Assembly (NCBI GenBank): GCA_008931825.1
Contig: QXVZ01026225.1
Location: 1 to 22,413, forward strand
DNA length: 22,413 nucleotides
DNA from: Phallusia fumigata
Lineage: Eukaryota > Chordata > Ascidiacea > Phlebobranchia > Ascidiidae
Reading direction: 5' to 3'
In this document: positions 1-11,882 of the stretch, piece by piece
Numbering within the stretch: the stretch's first letter is position 1
Layout: each line of letters starts with the position of its first letter
Made by a program: the position numbers and the translations under genes
The notes under the pieces: generated by a model
What the model saw: only the letters and a program-made list of their open reading frames with translations
What the model was told of the DNA's origin: nothing
Databases searched by the model: none

Positions 1-80
1 TATTGTGGCTTTTTAAAACCAACTGAGGTCGAAATTGGTTTATTTTTCACTTTTCTTGTCTTATTTTGTTTGTTGCAAAA
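1..80. repeat. 80-bp direct repeat, copy 1
   Basis: These bases recur at 929-1008 in the same orientation with only a few substitutions; both copies start TATTGTGGCTTTTTAAAACC and end around TTGTTGCAAAAC. After that point the flanks differ completely. A single-N gap at 273 lies between them, so this may be two haplotype copies that diverge at an insertion, or a small dispersed repeat. No terminal inverted repeat or coding potential is visible. Confidence 0.7.
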
Positions 81-483
81 CACCATTGTCATTCTGCCGA
101 AATGAATCGGCGCAGGGAAAAAAGGCAACATAGGGCGTTCCACCTAATAATTTCCTTAAATTTGCAACATTATCTATTCTATCCATCTTCTTCAAGATTC
201 CGTTTTCCAAAAAGTGAACCCGACTCGTTAACTTGATTAATACACAATTAACTGAGGCCACTTTTTGCGTACANATTTACAGAAACATTTGCACTAATTA
301 ACGACTAAATCTTCAACAACAAAATCTTCGTTAAATATTCAAGTGTGTAAAAAAAACAAGCTAAAATAGAAATGATTGCAACAGCATTGTCAGATATCAC
401 AAAACGATCTTACACACATATTAACTTGTATTTTTCTGGTTAGTTATGTGTATTTTTTTACTATTCTGTATAATTCGTTAAAT
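81..483. other. Noncoding stretch with a gap
   Basis: No supported gene is seen. A 66-codon minus-strand reading frame (261 to 61) exists, but its 3' end runs into the 80-bp repeat and I recognise no domain in it. There is one N at 273. Confidence 0.4.
273..273. other. Single-N assembly join
   Basis: This is an ambiguous base inside noncoding sequence. Elsewhere in the window single Ns sit exactly between duplicated contig ends, so this one is probably also a contig join rather than one miscalled base. The flanks here do not directly repeat each other. Confidence 0.5.
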
Positions 484-600
484 TTAGTTTTTCATTTCAC
501 CTCTAACTGGACGTGAAGTGTCCTCGAACTTTTCATATATCTCTGTTTTGTCCATGGGCTCATCTTGCTGGTTGAGAGTGCGACTTATGCTGGCACCCAT
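484..600 (-). CDS. Possible 38-residue ORF with a myristoylation-like start
   Basis: The reading frame starts at 600 in a good context (AAAATGG) and ends at TAA 484-486. It begins MGASISRTLN, which fits the N-myristoylation pattern (Gly2, Ser6), and continues with a charged segment containing EIYEKFED. I do not recognise it. It is either a very short protein or the first exon of a longer one: a GTGAAA just after the codons for RPVR could be a splice donor. It lies downstream of TSEN2 on the same strand, beyond the 1321 gap. It is too short for a coding test by eye, so confidence is low. Confidence 0.25.
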   Translation of the reverse strand: MGASISRTLNQQDEPMDKTEIYEKFEDTSRPVRGEMKN

Positions 601-928
601 TTTGACTTAAAGGTGCCAAACCACTGAACTAGAATGTTGTGTTGAATTACCTGTAAAAATAATGTCTAATATAGCACGAAATAACAAAATGGGGTTTGGC
701 ATTATTAACCAATTTTTTCTTATTAACCAAAACTTTACAACCCCATCTCAAGCAATTCACACTGCACTGCATCAAGCAATTCACATACATGAATAATTTT
801 ATGGTATGGTTTGCTGAGCTTGGTAAAGGTACAGCTTTTGCAGTTTTAGTATAATTTTGCTTCTATAGTCGAACGAGAAGCTACTGTTGGGCAACAAAAC
901 CATAATAATTTTTAACACACAACAAAAT

Positions 929-1008
929 ATTGTGGCTTTTTAAAACCAACTGAGGTCCAAATTTGTTTATTTTTCACCTTTCTTGTCTTATTTTGTTTGT
1001 TGCAAAAC
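929..1008. repeat. 80-bp direct repeat, copy 2
   Basis: This is the second copy of the repeat at 1-80, with a few substitutions (for example GGTCCAAATTTG against GGTCGAAATTGG). The sequence after GCAAAAC is unrelated between the copies. Confidence 0.7.
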
Positions 1009-1198
1009 TATTGCTAAACCCGCGGTGACCTTGTAAATTTAGCAGTAATAATACTGGGGAAGCACCGTGCATAGATTGTCGAAACTTTACCACATCATTG
1101 CAAGGTACAACAACGTTAGGTTAATACCACTTTTGTTTTAATATTTTAGAAGCGTACTAACATTTATCAAGTAAATTTGGGCTGATCAATTTATAAAA

Positions 1199-1232
1199 GT
1201 TTTATTTATTTATTTAGTTTATTTATTTATTT
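1199..1232. repeat. ATTT tetranucleotide microsatellite
   Basis: About eight copies of TTTA/ATTT with one imperfect unit (TTTAGTTT) in the middle. Confidence 0.85.
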
Positions 1233-1320
1233 CGCGCTCTTCGAGCAGAAAACACCGCATTAACAAAGATTTTGACGTATAAAAGTGGCTTGAAATATTT
1301 TTTACGTCAATGCGTGTGCG

Positions 1321-1321
1321 N
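1321..1321. other. Single-N assembly join truncating TSEN2
   Basis: The N falls in the fourth coding exon of TSEN2, right after the codons for IPDDLS. Beyond it the frame runs into a stop within four codons (X-H-T-H-stop), whereas the human protein, as recalled, has about 35 further residues. The join therefore omits sequence. Confidence 0.65.
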
Positions 1322-2673
1322 TGATAAATCATCGGGGATGAGAATGTAGCAAAACATCACTTCTTTGGAGACTGTTGTCGCAAGTCGAAGCATTCCTGAC
1401 AGAGTCACCCATGAAAAGTTCCTGCTTACCACACCATTGAAATCCACAGGCTGCAAATAAAAATTCGTTTTAAAATTGCACCATTATACCTGTTCTAAAA
1501 CTTAACCAAACCGGTCAATAATAACATTTCTAAACTTTGCATGTTTCTACATATTGCTGGATTATCATTGAGCAAAAAATATATCATATTATACCTTCAT
1601 AGTTCTTGCATCCACTGTTTGAATGACCACAACATAACTTGCATGATAAAATGGGGGACCCTTCCTGTACAAAATCAGGTCTGAACCAAACTGAATTCCA
1701 TCTCTAGGGACCCACCCTTTGCTTCGGAAATGATGGTACACAGCATAAGTGACAGGAAAATGTGGTTTTCGAGTGCAAAATGTTTTCCATTGTCTGTATT
1801 CACACATGTTACAGAATTATATAATAAAGACTTGTCCATAACCAGACTAACTTATCAAAATGCACTTCTGTTTCATAGATTTTTTAACATACTCTTTAGG
1901 ATCTAACAAAAAGAGTGGAAAAAATATAACACAGGGGCTTCTAACTTAATCAATAAAGTGCTAGAAGTCAGTTAGTTGGTATCTATATTCTCCATGGACA
2001 GAACTCTCTTGTATAAAACAAACACAGTAAAATGTAGCAGTAAAGACAAATTGGCCCCATTTTTAACGTAAATCACTTACTCTGATATTTCAATGTTTCT
2101 TGAGTCATCTGATTTCACAAACAAACATCCAAGTGCATATGAGAGAAAAAAGCTTTCTTCAAGACTTAACTGCAGCTGTTCAATTATTTCAACAGTCTTG
2201 TATTCAAAATGTTTTAGTTCAATATAAGGATCTACATGAGTTTGACTTTCCATCTCGGTTATATCTTTGCATTGGTTGTCACAATCACTACTTTGAGGCA
2301 ACTTTTCATCATTTTGCAAATTTTCGCTTTTTTCCGTTGATGTTTGAGGGTCTGTTTCATTATGGCAAGGGTTCGGTGCCTTAATTACTTTGCCAAAGAA
2401 ACCCTACACAAAAAAATGATTTTTTTTGCTTCTGCTGAAAATAAACAAAAATACGTAATGAGAGGTAAAATTTATTTTTACCTGACTGTACAAGGTCCTT
2501 GCATCGCCTTTTTTGCTTACCAAAACATGGTTATTAACAAGTAAACCATCGTAATAATTCCACTCTTTTATTGACGCACCAATTTTTGTTATGGAGGAAA
2601 TTGGAATAGGTAAAGGGCGGTAGTTGATATTACCTACGTTTTTCTTCTTCTGTGGTGGCTTAAAAACCGCCAT
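1322..2673 (-). CDS. TSEN2: tRNA-splicing endonuclease subunit Sen2 (3' end missing)
   Basis: Catalytic subunit of the nuclear endonuclease that excises introns from pre-tRNAs by cutting the 5' exon-intron junction. Minus-strand exons are 2673-2482, 2403-2081, 1793-1595 and 1450-1322. Phases agree (0, 2, 0), with GTAAAA, GTAAGT and GTATAA donors. About 281 residues are read. The N-terminal domain has the family's PLPIP element; residues 65-69 (GFFGK) match the human YFGK segment. The nuclease domain shows [33 protein letters not shown] and [13 protein letters not shown]. By comparison with human Sen2 recalled from memory, the catalytic triad is Tyr214, His222 and Lys267 (in VSKEVMFCY), all present. 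It is shorter than the human protein because the low-complexity middle is reduced. The C-terminus is cut off by the gap at 1321. The start ATG faces SLBP across about 750 bp. A partial duplicate lies at 4074-4558. Confidence 0.9.
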
Positions 2674-3421
2674 GGTCAAAGCGTTGTTTCAGCAGAAGAT
2701 ACAAACATACATTCAGAAATTACACAAACAAACATCGGCAACACCAGAAGTTTGATAAAGGGAAATCCCCTGAAATATAATGAGGATCTTGTTTTGCGTG
2801 AAGTAATACGAGAATATTGTATTTCTTTTATGACACAAAACACTGATTACGAAATAACAGGTTTTTGTTTTTAAATGCTGCCTAAGAGTTTATCTTAAAC
2901 AAACTAGAATGTTGCAAAATACGGCAGGGAAAAGAAAAAAGTTTCAACTTTATTTTTTCTTTTGGCTCATCGGTTTTGGCGCGACTTTTTTCTTACTTCA
3001 GTTGCCTTCACAATCATTTAGCGGGAAGTCATCTTATATTGTTCACAATGTGAAATAACTGTAATAGTGTAAGTGTAGAATGTACCGGTCGACGTGCATA
3101 AGCGTAATAATACATGTATTATGTAGGAATGATATAGGATTTTGGTTTATTATGTATTGTATTGATGCGCACACTACCTGAAACTGCAAGGGCATCATCA
3201 GTAATACTATTCAATAACAAATCTGTTTTCTAACTTGTGATCTTGGTTCTTTGTGGCTTGTATTTCCAACCAAATAAACAACTTATTTCTTTGTAAGTTT
3301 GGTTTTGATAAGTACTAACATTCACTTTGTAACAGGTACTTTTTGCTGTTTATTAGTAAAAGTTATTAACATTTGGTAACTTGCATTTTCCTTTAAAAGC
3401 CGCAAAAAGTAGACATAAAAA
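2674..3421. promoter_or_regulatory. Divergent TSEN2/SLBP promoter region, left copy
   Basis: This 748-bp stretch separates the start codons of TSEN2 (minus) and SLBP (plus). No other coding exon is seen. It contains an E2F-like element at 2974-2983 and is closely matched by 4559-5304, except for small indels such as the CATCATCAG/CATCAG difference near 3194. Transcription starts cannot be placed from sequence. Confidence 0.6.
2974..2983 (+). promoter_or_regulatory. E2F-like site
   Basis: TTTTGGCGCG matches the E2F consensus TTTSSCGC. It sits about 300 bp from the TSEN2 start and about 440 bp from the SLBP start, and is preserved in the other copy. SLBP is a cell-cycle (S-phase) gene in animals, so an E2F site is plausible. 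Binding is inferred. Confidence 0.45.
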
Positions 3422-4072
3422 ATGGATGTTGCCCATTCGCCATCAAAGGGAACCAGATCAAACACTAGAAAGGCCATAGTCAGGTGAGTTAATGTGTATT
3501 TGTGCTGAAGTGACAACATTCAGATTATTACAGAGTTCCTGTTTTCAGAGAAAAGAAATTTGGCCATTCCAAAGTTGAAGATGACCTCAGGAGTCCATTG
3601 CGACACACTCAAGATTATAATAATCATATGAGAGGCTCAAGGTAAAAACAATATTGTTTCACAAATAAAAAAATTATCTGTTCAGTTTAAGCTTGTCGAT
3701 GATATTTCTCCTTGTCGATGATTACAAAATTTCCATTGTTAGATCACAACGAAGATGGTCAGAAAATAGAAGAGCTGGGCCCTTGGAAAAGCAATTCAAG
3801 TCGGAATCTCCAAGCTCTACAAACAGGTTATTTTGGAGTTTGGACATTGGTTTTTTTAGTTTACCTAAAAACCAGCAACACAAGTCACCATACAGTTAGA
3901 TTGTGTGAGAAAAACAACATAATGTTGGTTTAATGCTTAAAAGAACAAATTGTTTGTGCAAATACCAAATGTTACGTTTGGATTTCAGGGACGAAAAAAC
4001 ACCAAACAGTTCCAGAACTAAAGCATTAGCTAGCAGCAATGATTGGTGTGATCAGATTGAGATAGAAGAAAA
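3422..4072 (+). pseudogene. SLBP: SLBP 5' exons, truncated duplicate
   Basis: Exons 3422-3483, 3549-3641, 3743-3826 and 3989-4072 correspond to exons 1-4 of the intact SLBP at 5305-7126. All splice sites and phases are kept. The copy stops in exon 4 at the N (4073), after the codons for DQIEIEE, and lacks the RNA-binding domain. There are scattered amino-acid differences (for example KKFGHSK against KKSGLSK in exon 2). I read this as the second allele of SLBP left in the assembly, not a separate gene or a true pseudogene. Confidence 0.8.
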
Positions 4073-4073
4073 N
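4073..4073. other. Single-N join between duplicated contig ends
   Basis: Sequence left of the N matches sequence ending at 5896; sequence right of it matches sequence starting at 2190. The N therefore marks where two overlapping contigs were abutted without merging. Confidence 0.85.
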
Positions 4074-4558
4074 CAACAGTCTTGTATTCTAAATGTTTTA
4101 GTTCAATATAAGGATCTACATGAGTTTGACTTTCCATCTTGGGTATATCTATGCATTGGTTGTCACAATCACTACTTTGAGGCAACTTTTCATCATTTTG
4201 CAAATTTTTGCTTTTTTCCGTTGATGTTTGAGGGTCTGTTTCATTGTGGCAAGGGTTCGGTGCCTTAATTACTTTGCCAAAGAAACCCTACGCACAAAAA
4301 ATGAATTTTTTTGCTTCTGCTGAAAATAAACAAAAATACGTAACGAGAGGTAAAATTTATCTTTACCTGACAGCACAAGGTCCTTGCATCGCCTTTTTTG
4401 CTTACCAACACATGGTTATTAACAAGTAAACCATCGTAATAATTCCACTCTTTTATTGACGCACCAATTTTTGTTATGGAGGAAATTGGAATAGGTAAAG
4501 GGCGGTAGCTGATATTACCTACGTTTTTCTTCTTCTGTGGTGGCTTAAAAACCGCCAT
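4074..4558 (-). pseudogene. TSEN2: TSEN2 5' exons, truncated duplicate
   Basis: Exon 1 (4558-4367) and the first part of exon 2 (4287-4074) of TSEN2 recur here. The splice sites are kept. There are small protein differences, such as ARTLCCQ for ARTLYSQ before the first donor and NISYRP for NINYRP. It is cut by the N at 4073 within exon 2, so the nuclease domain is missing. Most likely this is the other allele, not a second gene. Confidence 0.8.
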
Positions 4559-5304
4559 GGCCAAAGCGTTGTTTCAGCAGAAGATACAAACATACATTCA
4601 GAAATTAAACAAACAAACATCGGCAACACCAGAAGTTTGATAAAGGGAAATCCCCTGAAATATAATGAGGATCTTGTTTTGCGTAAAGTAATACGAGAAT
4701 GTTGTGTTTCTTTTATTACACAAAACACTGATTACAAAATAAGAGATTTTTGTTTTTAAATGCTGACTAAGAGTTTATCTTAAACAAACTAGAATGTTGC
4801 AAAATACGTCAAAGAAAAAGAAAAAAGTTTCAACTTTGTTTTTTCTTTTTGCTCATTGGTTTTGGCGCGATTTTTTTCTTACTTCAGTTGCGTTCACAAT
4901 CATTTAGCAGGAAGTCATCTTATATTGTTCACAATGTGAAATAACTGTAATAGTGTAAGTGTAGAATGTACCGGTCGACGTGCATAAGCGTAATAATGCA
5001 TGTATTATGTAGGAATGATATAGGATTTTCGTTTATTATGTATTGTATTGATGCGCACACTACCTGAAACTGCAAGGGCATCAGTAATAATATTCAATAA
5101 CAAATGTGTTTTCTAACTTGTGATCTTGGTTCTTCGTGGCTTGTATTTCCAACCAAATAAACAACCTTATTTCTTTGTAAGTTTGGTTTTGATGAGTACT
5201 AACATTCACTTTGTATAGGTACTTTTTGCTGTTTATTAGTAAAAGTTACTAACATTTGGTAACTTGCATTTTCCTTTAAAAGCCGCAAAAAGTAGACATT
5301 AAAA
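4559..5304. promoter_or_regulatory. Divergent TSEN2/SLBP promoter region, right copy
   Basis: This 746-bp stretch lies between the TSEN2 start (4558) and the start of the intact SLBP gene (5305). Apart from the E2F-like element at 4860-4869 no specific site is certain. Low divergence from the left copy suggests the two are alleles. Confidence 0.6.
4860..4869 (+). promoter_or_regulatory. E2F-like site
   Basis: TTTTGGCGCG is identical to the element at 2974-2983, although neighbouring bases differ between the copies. It lies about 435 bp upstream of the SLBP start codon. Confidence 0.45.
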
Positions 5305-7126
5305 ATGGATGTTGCCCATTCGCCATCAAAGGGAACCAGATCAAACACTAGAAAGGCCATAGTCAGGTGAGTTAATGTGTATTTGTGCTGAAGTGACAAC
5401 ATTCAGATTATTACAGAGTTCCTGTTTTCAGAGAAAAGAAATCTGGCCTTTCCAAAGTTGAAGATGACCTCAGGAGTCCATTGCGACACACTCAAGATTA
5501 TAATAATCAAATGAGAGGCTCAAGGTAAAAACAATATTGTTTCACAAATAAAAAAATTATCTGTTCAGTTTAAGCTTGTAATTACCCTATTTAGAGTATG
5601 TGGTTTGTCGATGATATTTCTCCTTATTCACAAACCTTCCATTGTTAGATCACAACGAAGATGGTCAGAAAATAGAAGAGCTGGGCCCTTGGAAAAGCAA
5701 TTCAAGTCAGAATCTCCAAGGTCTACAAACAGGTTATTTTGGAGTTTGGACATTGATTTTTTTAGTTTACCTAAAAACCAGCAACACAAGTCACCATACG
5801 TTTGGATTTCAGGGACCAAAAAACACCAAACAGTTCCAGAACTAAAGCATTAGCTAGCAGCAACGATTGGTGTGATCAGATTGAGATAGAAGAAAAAATA
5901 AACTTGCAAGCAAAAGACGCAGAAAAACGTATTTCTGCATTAGCTGAGAGACGAGCAAAACGAATCAGTGAATCTGGTGAAACGGATTCAGATCCAAGTA
6001 AGTTGAAATATTCTTGAACTTAAAAAATTTATGTTATTTTATGATATTGAGGAAAAACGTTACAAATATTTTAAATTTGCCTTTCATTCAACAACAACGA
6101 TTTTATGTAGTTTTGGAAATGGAAAAAGACAACATTATTTTAATGAGACGTGAAAAGCAAATTGAGTATGGAAAAAATACAATTGCATATGACAACTACA
6201 TCTCAGAAGTTCCCAAGTAAGTGGGCATTCCAGCTGTTTATCCAGTAGTTTCAGTTTTGTTGAAGCAAATGGGAGGCTGATATCATGCTGTCAGCAACAA
6301 TGTAAAGTGACTAGGTTGTCCCATATAAATGTTTTTGTTATTTTTCCTTAAACAAAAGAATAAAGGTACTTCCTTAATATGGGTTGTAGTAGGTATTTTA
6401 TTTAATAAAGCTACCTTTTTTGCCGTAGTCTACTTGAAACTAACATTTTGTAAATACATGCTGCCAGTTAAAAGAAAGTTCCATAATTTCTTTGAGCAAT
6501 AGCTTTAAGTAGTGCTGTATGGACAATAGCGGGTTAAAATAGTATAACTTTAGGTCTCAAAGAGTAAGAGGTCATCCACGCACACCGGACAAGTTTATCA
6601 AAGTAAGTCGTCGATCTTGGGACGCTCAAGTCCGTATTTGGAGAAAAGCTCTTCATCACTGGAGAAATCAGGTTGAGGAGCAAGCAACAAAAAGGTTTGC
6701 ACTGAACTTGTATTCAAATTTTAGCTTGCTGTCTTATTGTGAGCGACGATATGGTTCGGTTACAGATATAATTTTAAAATTTGACACCAAAATGTCCAGT
6801 ATTATAAAAAGTTGGTCATCTTAAACTATACAAGATGAAATTTTTAAATTTGCTGATGTTATTTTTCCTGCAGAAAAAATTCGGACTCCAGGGAGAACAG
6901 TAATAAATACAAATCAGGGAGAAGAGAGAAAATCCTAAAGCATGATAAAGCAGAGAATGGAAACACAGCCAGCTGCTCAACATCATCCTCTGAAGTAGTT
7001 GCTTCAACTCAATCTGAAGAGGAAAGAAAACTCTTGCAGGAAGACACAGAAGATGATGAACTACTACTTGATCTGGATGAAGATGCTTTAATACTTGATG
7101 TTGATGAGGAGGATTTCGATAACTGA
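5305..7126 (+). CDS. SLBP: Histone mRNA stem-loop binding protein
   Basis: Binds the 3' stem-loop of replication-dependent histone mRNAs and directs their processing, translation and turnover. Exons are 5305-5366, 5432-5524, 5649-5732, 5813-5997, 6111-6216, 6554-6694 and 6874-7126, consistent in phase, giving 307 residues. The N-terminal half is charged and low in complexity ([21 protein letters not shown]). The RNA-binding domain spans about 152-215: [18 protein letters not shown], then HPRTPDKF, then [19 protein letters not shown]. These match the family's YGKNT, TPNK and SRRSWD motifs, with Asp in place of Asn in TPNK. The C-terminus is strongly acidic ([20 protein letters not shown]). An ATTAAA near 7364-7369 may be the poly(A) signal. 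It is divergently paired with TSEN2, and a truncated second copy of exons 1-4 lies at 3422-4072. Confidence 0.95.
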
Positions 7127-8131
7127 GCTCTTCAGCTATTTTTTGTTGAGAACTGATTGATTTGTGGCAAGCACTTGCTGCAGTGACTGTGTTGACATTG
7201 ATGCATAACAACATAAACAGTGATATTTGGAGGTTATTTTGCTTTTAGCTTTTACTTTTTTGGTTTTAATATGTTTAAAGTCAGTATATGTCAACAAGGA
7301 AATGCATAATGTATGCATCCGCGACTATGTCGCAGGTTTACCACTAATAATAATTTGGTATTCATTAAAGTTTTTACTTGTTTTTTAACAACTAGTTCTG
7401 ATCACTTAATGTTCTTTATGTGGTTAACAGTAGCATTCTAATTGAAGGAATTCCATTCTGCTTGTAACGCAGAAGTTCATTTCTAGTTTTGTTGTTACTC
7501 AACTGCATCTAGCTGTTAATAATGCTCTGTATGTTTGTTTGTATTTGAGCACTTCAGCTGAACTGCCTAAAAACGGAACGATGTTATTGTTACGTGGAAA
7601 TATTTGTAATACAAACCTTTCTTGAAAAGCTATTGACTGGTACAAGTACACCTTTTGTCAAAGTTTGGTTGTTTCAAAACAGCATTGTTGTCAAATTGGT
7701 TTTGGAAAAATAAGGTGGGTAGATTGATTGCAGATTTTGTCCAGCAAAGATAGATTAGGTCAAACAAAAATAGACAAACTTTTGGTCAAAAACTTTTTTG
7801 TGGTAAGAAGCAGCATAACTTGGTGAAAATCTGTGATTTTGTTAAGCACCCTGTATGATGGACGATCGTGTCACTGTGAATCTACCTCGGAGTCTATCTT
7901 AGAAATGCCTTTTTTCGTAAAAATACGTTGGGAGAAAAAAAATGCGAAACAATCTCCCGCGGATATATAAATCGCTACAGCGATTGACCTGTCCCACAGT
8001 GCATTGCGCGAAATATTTCTGGGCAAGCACTGCACAGTTGCAAAATTTGTGAAAGCGTGTGATTTTTAAGCTGTTGTTAAATAAGCCTGAAGTGATTTGG
8101 AAGCCTTTGCAAGATCGTCAACCAAATCAAA
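7127..8131. other. Intergenic: SLBP 3' region and SRSF10 promoter
   Basis: The first ~250 bp are the likely SLBP 3' UTR with ATTAAA at 7364-7369. The rest is upstream of the SRSF10-like gene. A TATATAA at 7964-7970, about 160 bp before the start codon and next to a GC-rich patch (CTCCCGCGG), is a candidate core promoter. No open coding exon or RNA gene was seen. Confidence 0.45.
7964..7970 (+). promoter_or_regulatory. TATA-like box upstream of the SRSF10-like gene
   Basis: TATATAA lies about 160 bp upstream of the start codon at 8132, in a sensible position for a short 5' UTR. TATA-like strings are common in AT-rich DNA, so this is tentative. Confidence 0.3.
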
Positions 8132-10621
<2,490 letters not shown>

Positions 10622-11882
10622 ACAACACCTTGATTGCATTTTCTTTTGTTTTCTGACAAACTTGTACATCTGTCAGTAGTTTCTGGATTTGTGCTTTGTG
10701 TAATAAATTCTTTCAACATTTTATGATTAATTGGTGGAAACACTTTTGTGTTCCAAAATTTCTTGTAGCTCAGTAATAGTGCTTGACACAGTGAAAAATC
10801 GGTTGCTGTAAATTATAAAACCTAAAACAATTCAGTAAAGCAATAATAAAAGTCATTTTTGTGGGAGGTTCCCTAACTTTTTGGTCCCCCTGACACCAGT
10901 TATTAAATCTCAGATTCCAGCGCTCATTCTAGCATTAGGTGCTGAAGAGCTGGGAGTTCTGTTTACAAAGGTTAACCCAGTAATATCATGAACTGTAAAA
11001 ACCCTGCAAAGAAATACTTATTTTTAAGCAAGTTTTCCCAGTTTCCATGGGGAGTATGTGGTCTGTCCAAAACCGCTGTATGAAACAAACCTCCTTCCTT
11101 TCACATGGTTAACATTAACGGTTGCTCAGTCAACGCATTTGTATGATGGGAATGTGCTTTGGCAAAGCAATGTTTCGTAAAGTCGAAAAAAGGTTATGCG
11201 GCGTTGTAACTGAGCTCGAGAAAAAGGAAGCTCTGGACGTTTAAAAGTCCATGTATTTCCGCTTGTTTTGGGCTCGTGATATTAGTTATTCAACCTTGAG
11301 ATTATCAGACTCACAGTACGCTGGTACGCAGAAGAAAAGTGAAGAATGCACTGGTGGCCTGCAAATGTTGTTCGCTTTCAGCAACGTCAAATTTTGTAAT
11401 TTCGCGTACAGTTCACTTAACGGATGAGACGCGTCACTAGCTTGCTTATACCTGCGAAAAGAGATTCCTGGTCAACTACACACACGAGGTCGCCACAGTT
11501 CCTAACAACATCGTCAATGCAGGAGGCGCCAAATACCCATTGGAAGTTAACCTCTTATAACACACGTACTGTGACCCCTAAAATTGTAAATCGCTTTTTC
11601 GGTTATGTAGACATCGTTACAAAATACTGTTTAACAAGAATAACAACTCCCTGTACATAGACGATCGGGTTTGTTGTACCACAATATGAATTATTAGTTT
11701 TGTAACCAATCCCTTCACAATTTATCAAACATGGTTTTGTTGTTTGGCAGTCAGTTGTTTATCATGCATCCAATTTTAAAAAGCATTGTTTATGATGCTA
11801 TAAAATGCCAATAGTTTAACTGAATTTAAGGGTAGAACAAAAACGAATTTTATTATTTGAAACTTTAGCATCCAATCTTATT
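10622..11882. other. Convergent intergenic region
   Basis: This region holds the 3' UTR of the SRSF10-like gene with AATAAA at 10702-10707. At its far end is a minus-strand AATAAA (11853-11848), the probable poly(A) signal of the next gene. A degenerate GGTTCCCTAACTTTTTGG at 10867-10884 resembles a hAT end. The reading frame around 11424-11660 shows no domain and no splice context; I see no gene here. Confidence 0.45.
10702..10707 (+). terminator. Poly(A) signal of the SRSF10-like gene
   Basis: Canonical AATAAA 81 bp after the stop codon. Confidence 0.6.

Larger units (their letters stand above)
601..1320. other. Noncoding stretch
   Basis: No coding exon is supported. The stretch contains short local repeats (ATTAACCAA twice near 706-728; TCAAGCAATTCACA twice near 748-785), the second copy of the 80-bp repeat and an ATTT microsatellite. 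The last coding exon of TSEN2 would be expected in this direction but was not found, presumably because sequence is missing at 1321. Confidence 0.4.
2190..4072. repeat. Left copy of a ~1.85-kb duplicated block (TSEN2-SLBP)
   Basis: This block repeats at 4074-5896 in the same orientation with scattered substitutions and indels. It covers TSEN2 exon 1 and part of exon 2, the shared promoter and SLBP exons 1-4. It ends exactly at the N at 4073, and the second copy begins exactly after that N. An indel in SLBP intron 2 adds about 28 bp to the right copy (near 5580-5607); one in intron 3 adds about 90 bp to the left copy (near 3890-3975). The geometry fits two overlapping haplotype contigs placed end to end, not a tandem gene duplication. 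Confidence 0.9.
4074..5896. repeat. Right copy of the ~1.85-kb duplicated block
   Basis: This copy pairs with 2190-4072. It begins in TSEN2 exon 2 and ends within SLBP exon 4, where the sequence continues into the intact remainder of SLBP. Removing one copy would give one TSEN2 and one SLBP, head-to-head. Confidence 0.9.

Noticed and set aside
2100..2544. Plus-strand reading frames opposite TSEN2 (and their twins at 3933-4429)
   Set aside because: They are antisense to TSEN2 exons 1-2, which have conserved protein sequence and splice sites.
2190..5896. True tandem duplication of TSEN2 and SLBP
   Set aside because: The copies meet exactly at an N, and the same pattern recurs at 17460 and 21018, so an assembly overlap is simpler.
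11424..11660. 78-codon plus-strand reading frame
   Set aside because: No recognisable domain, low-information composition and no splice or promoter context between two convergent genes.
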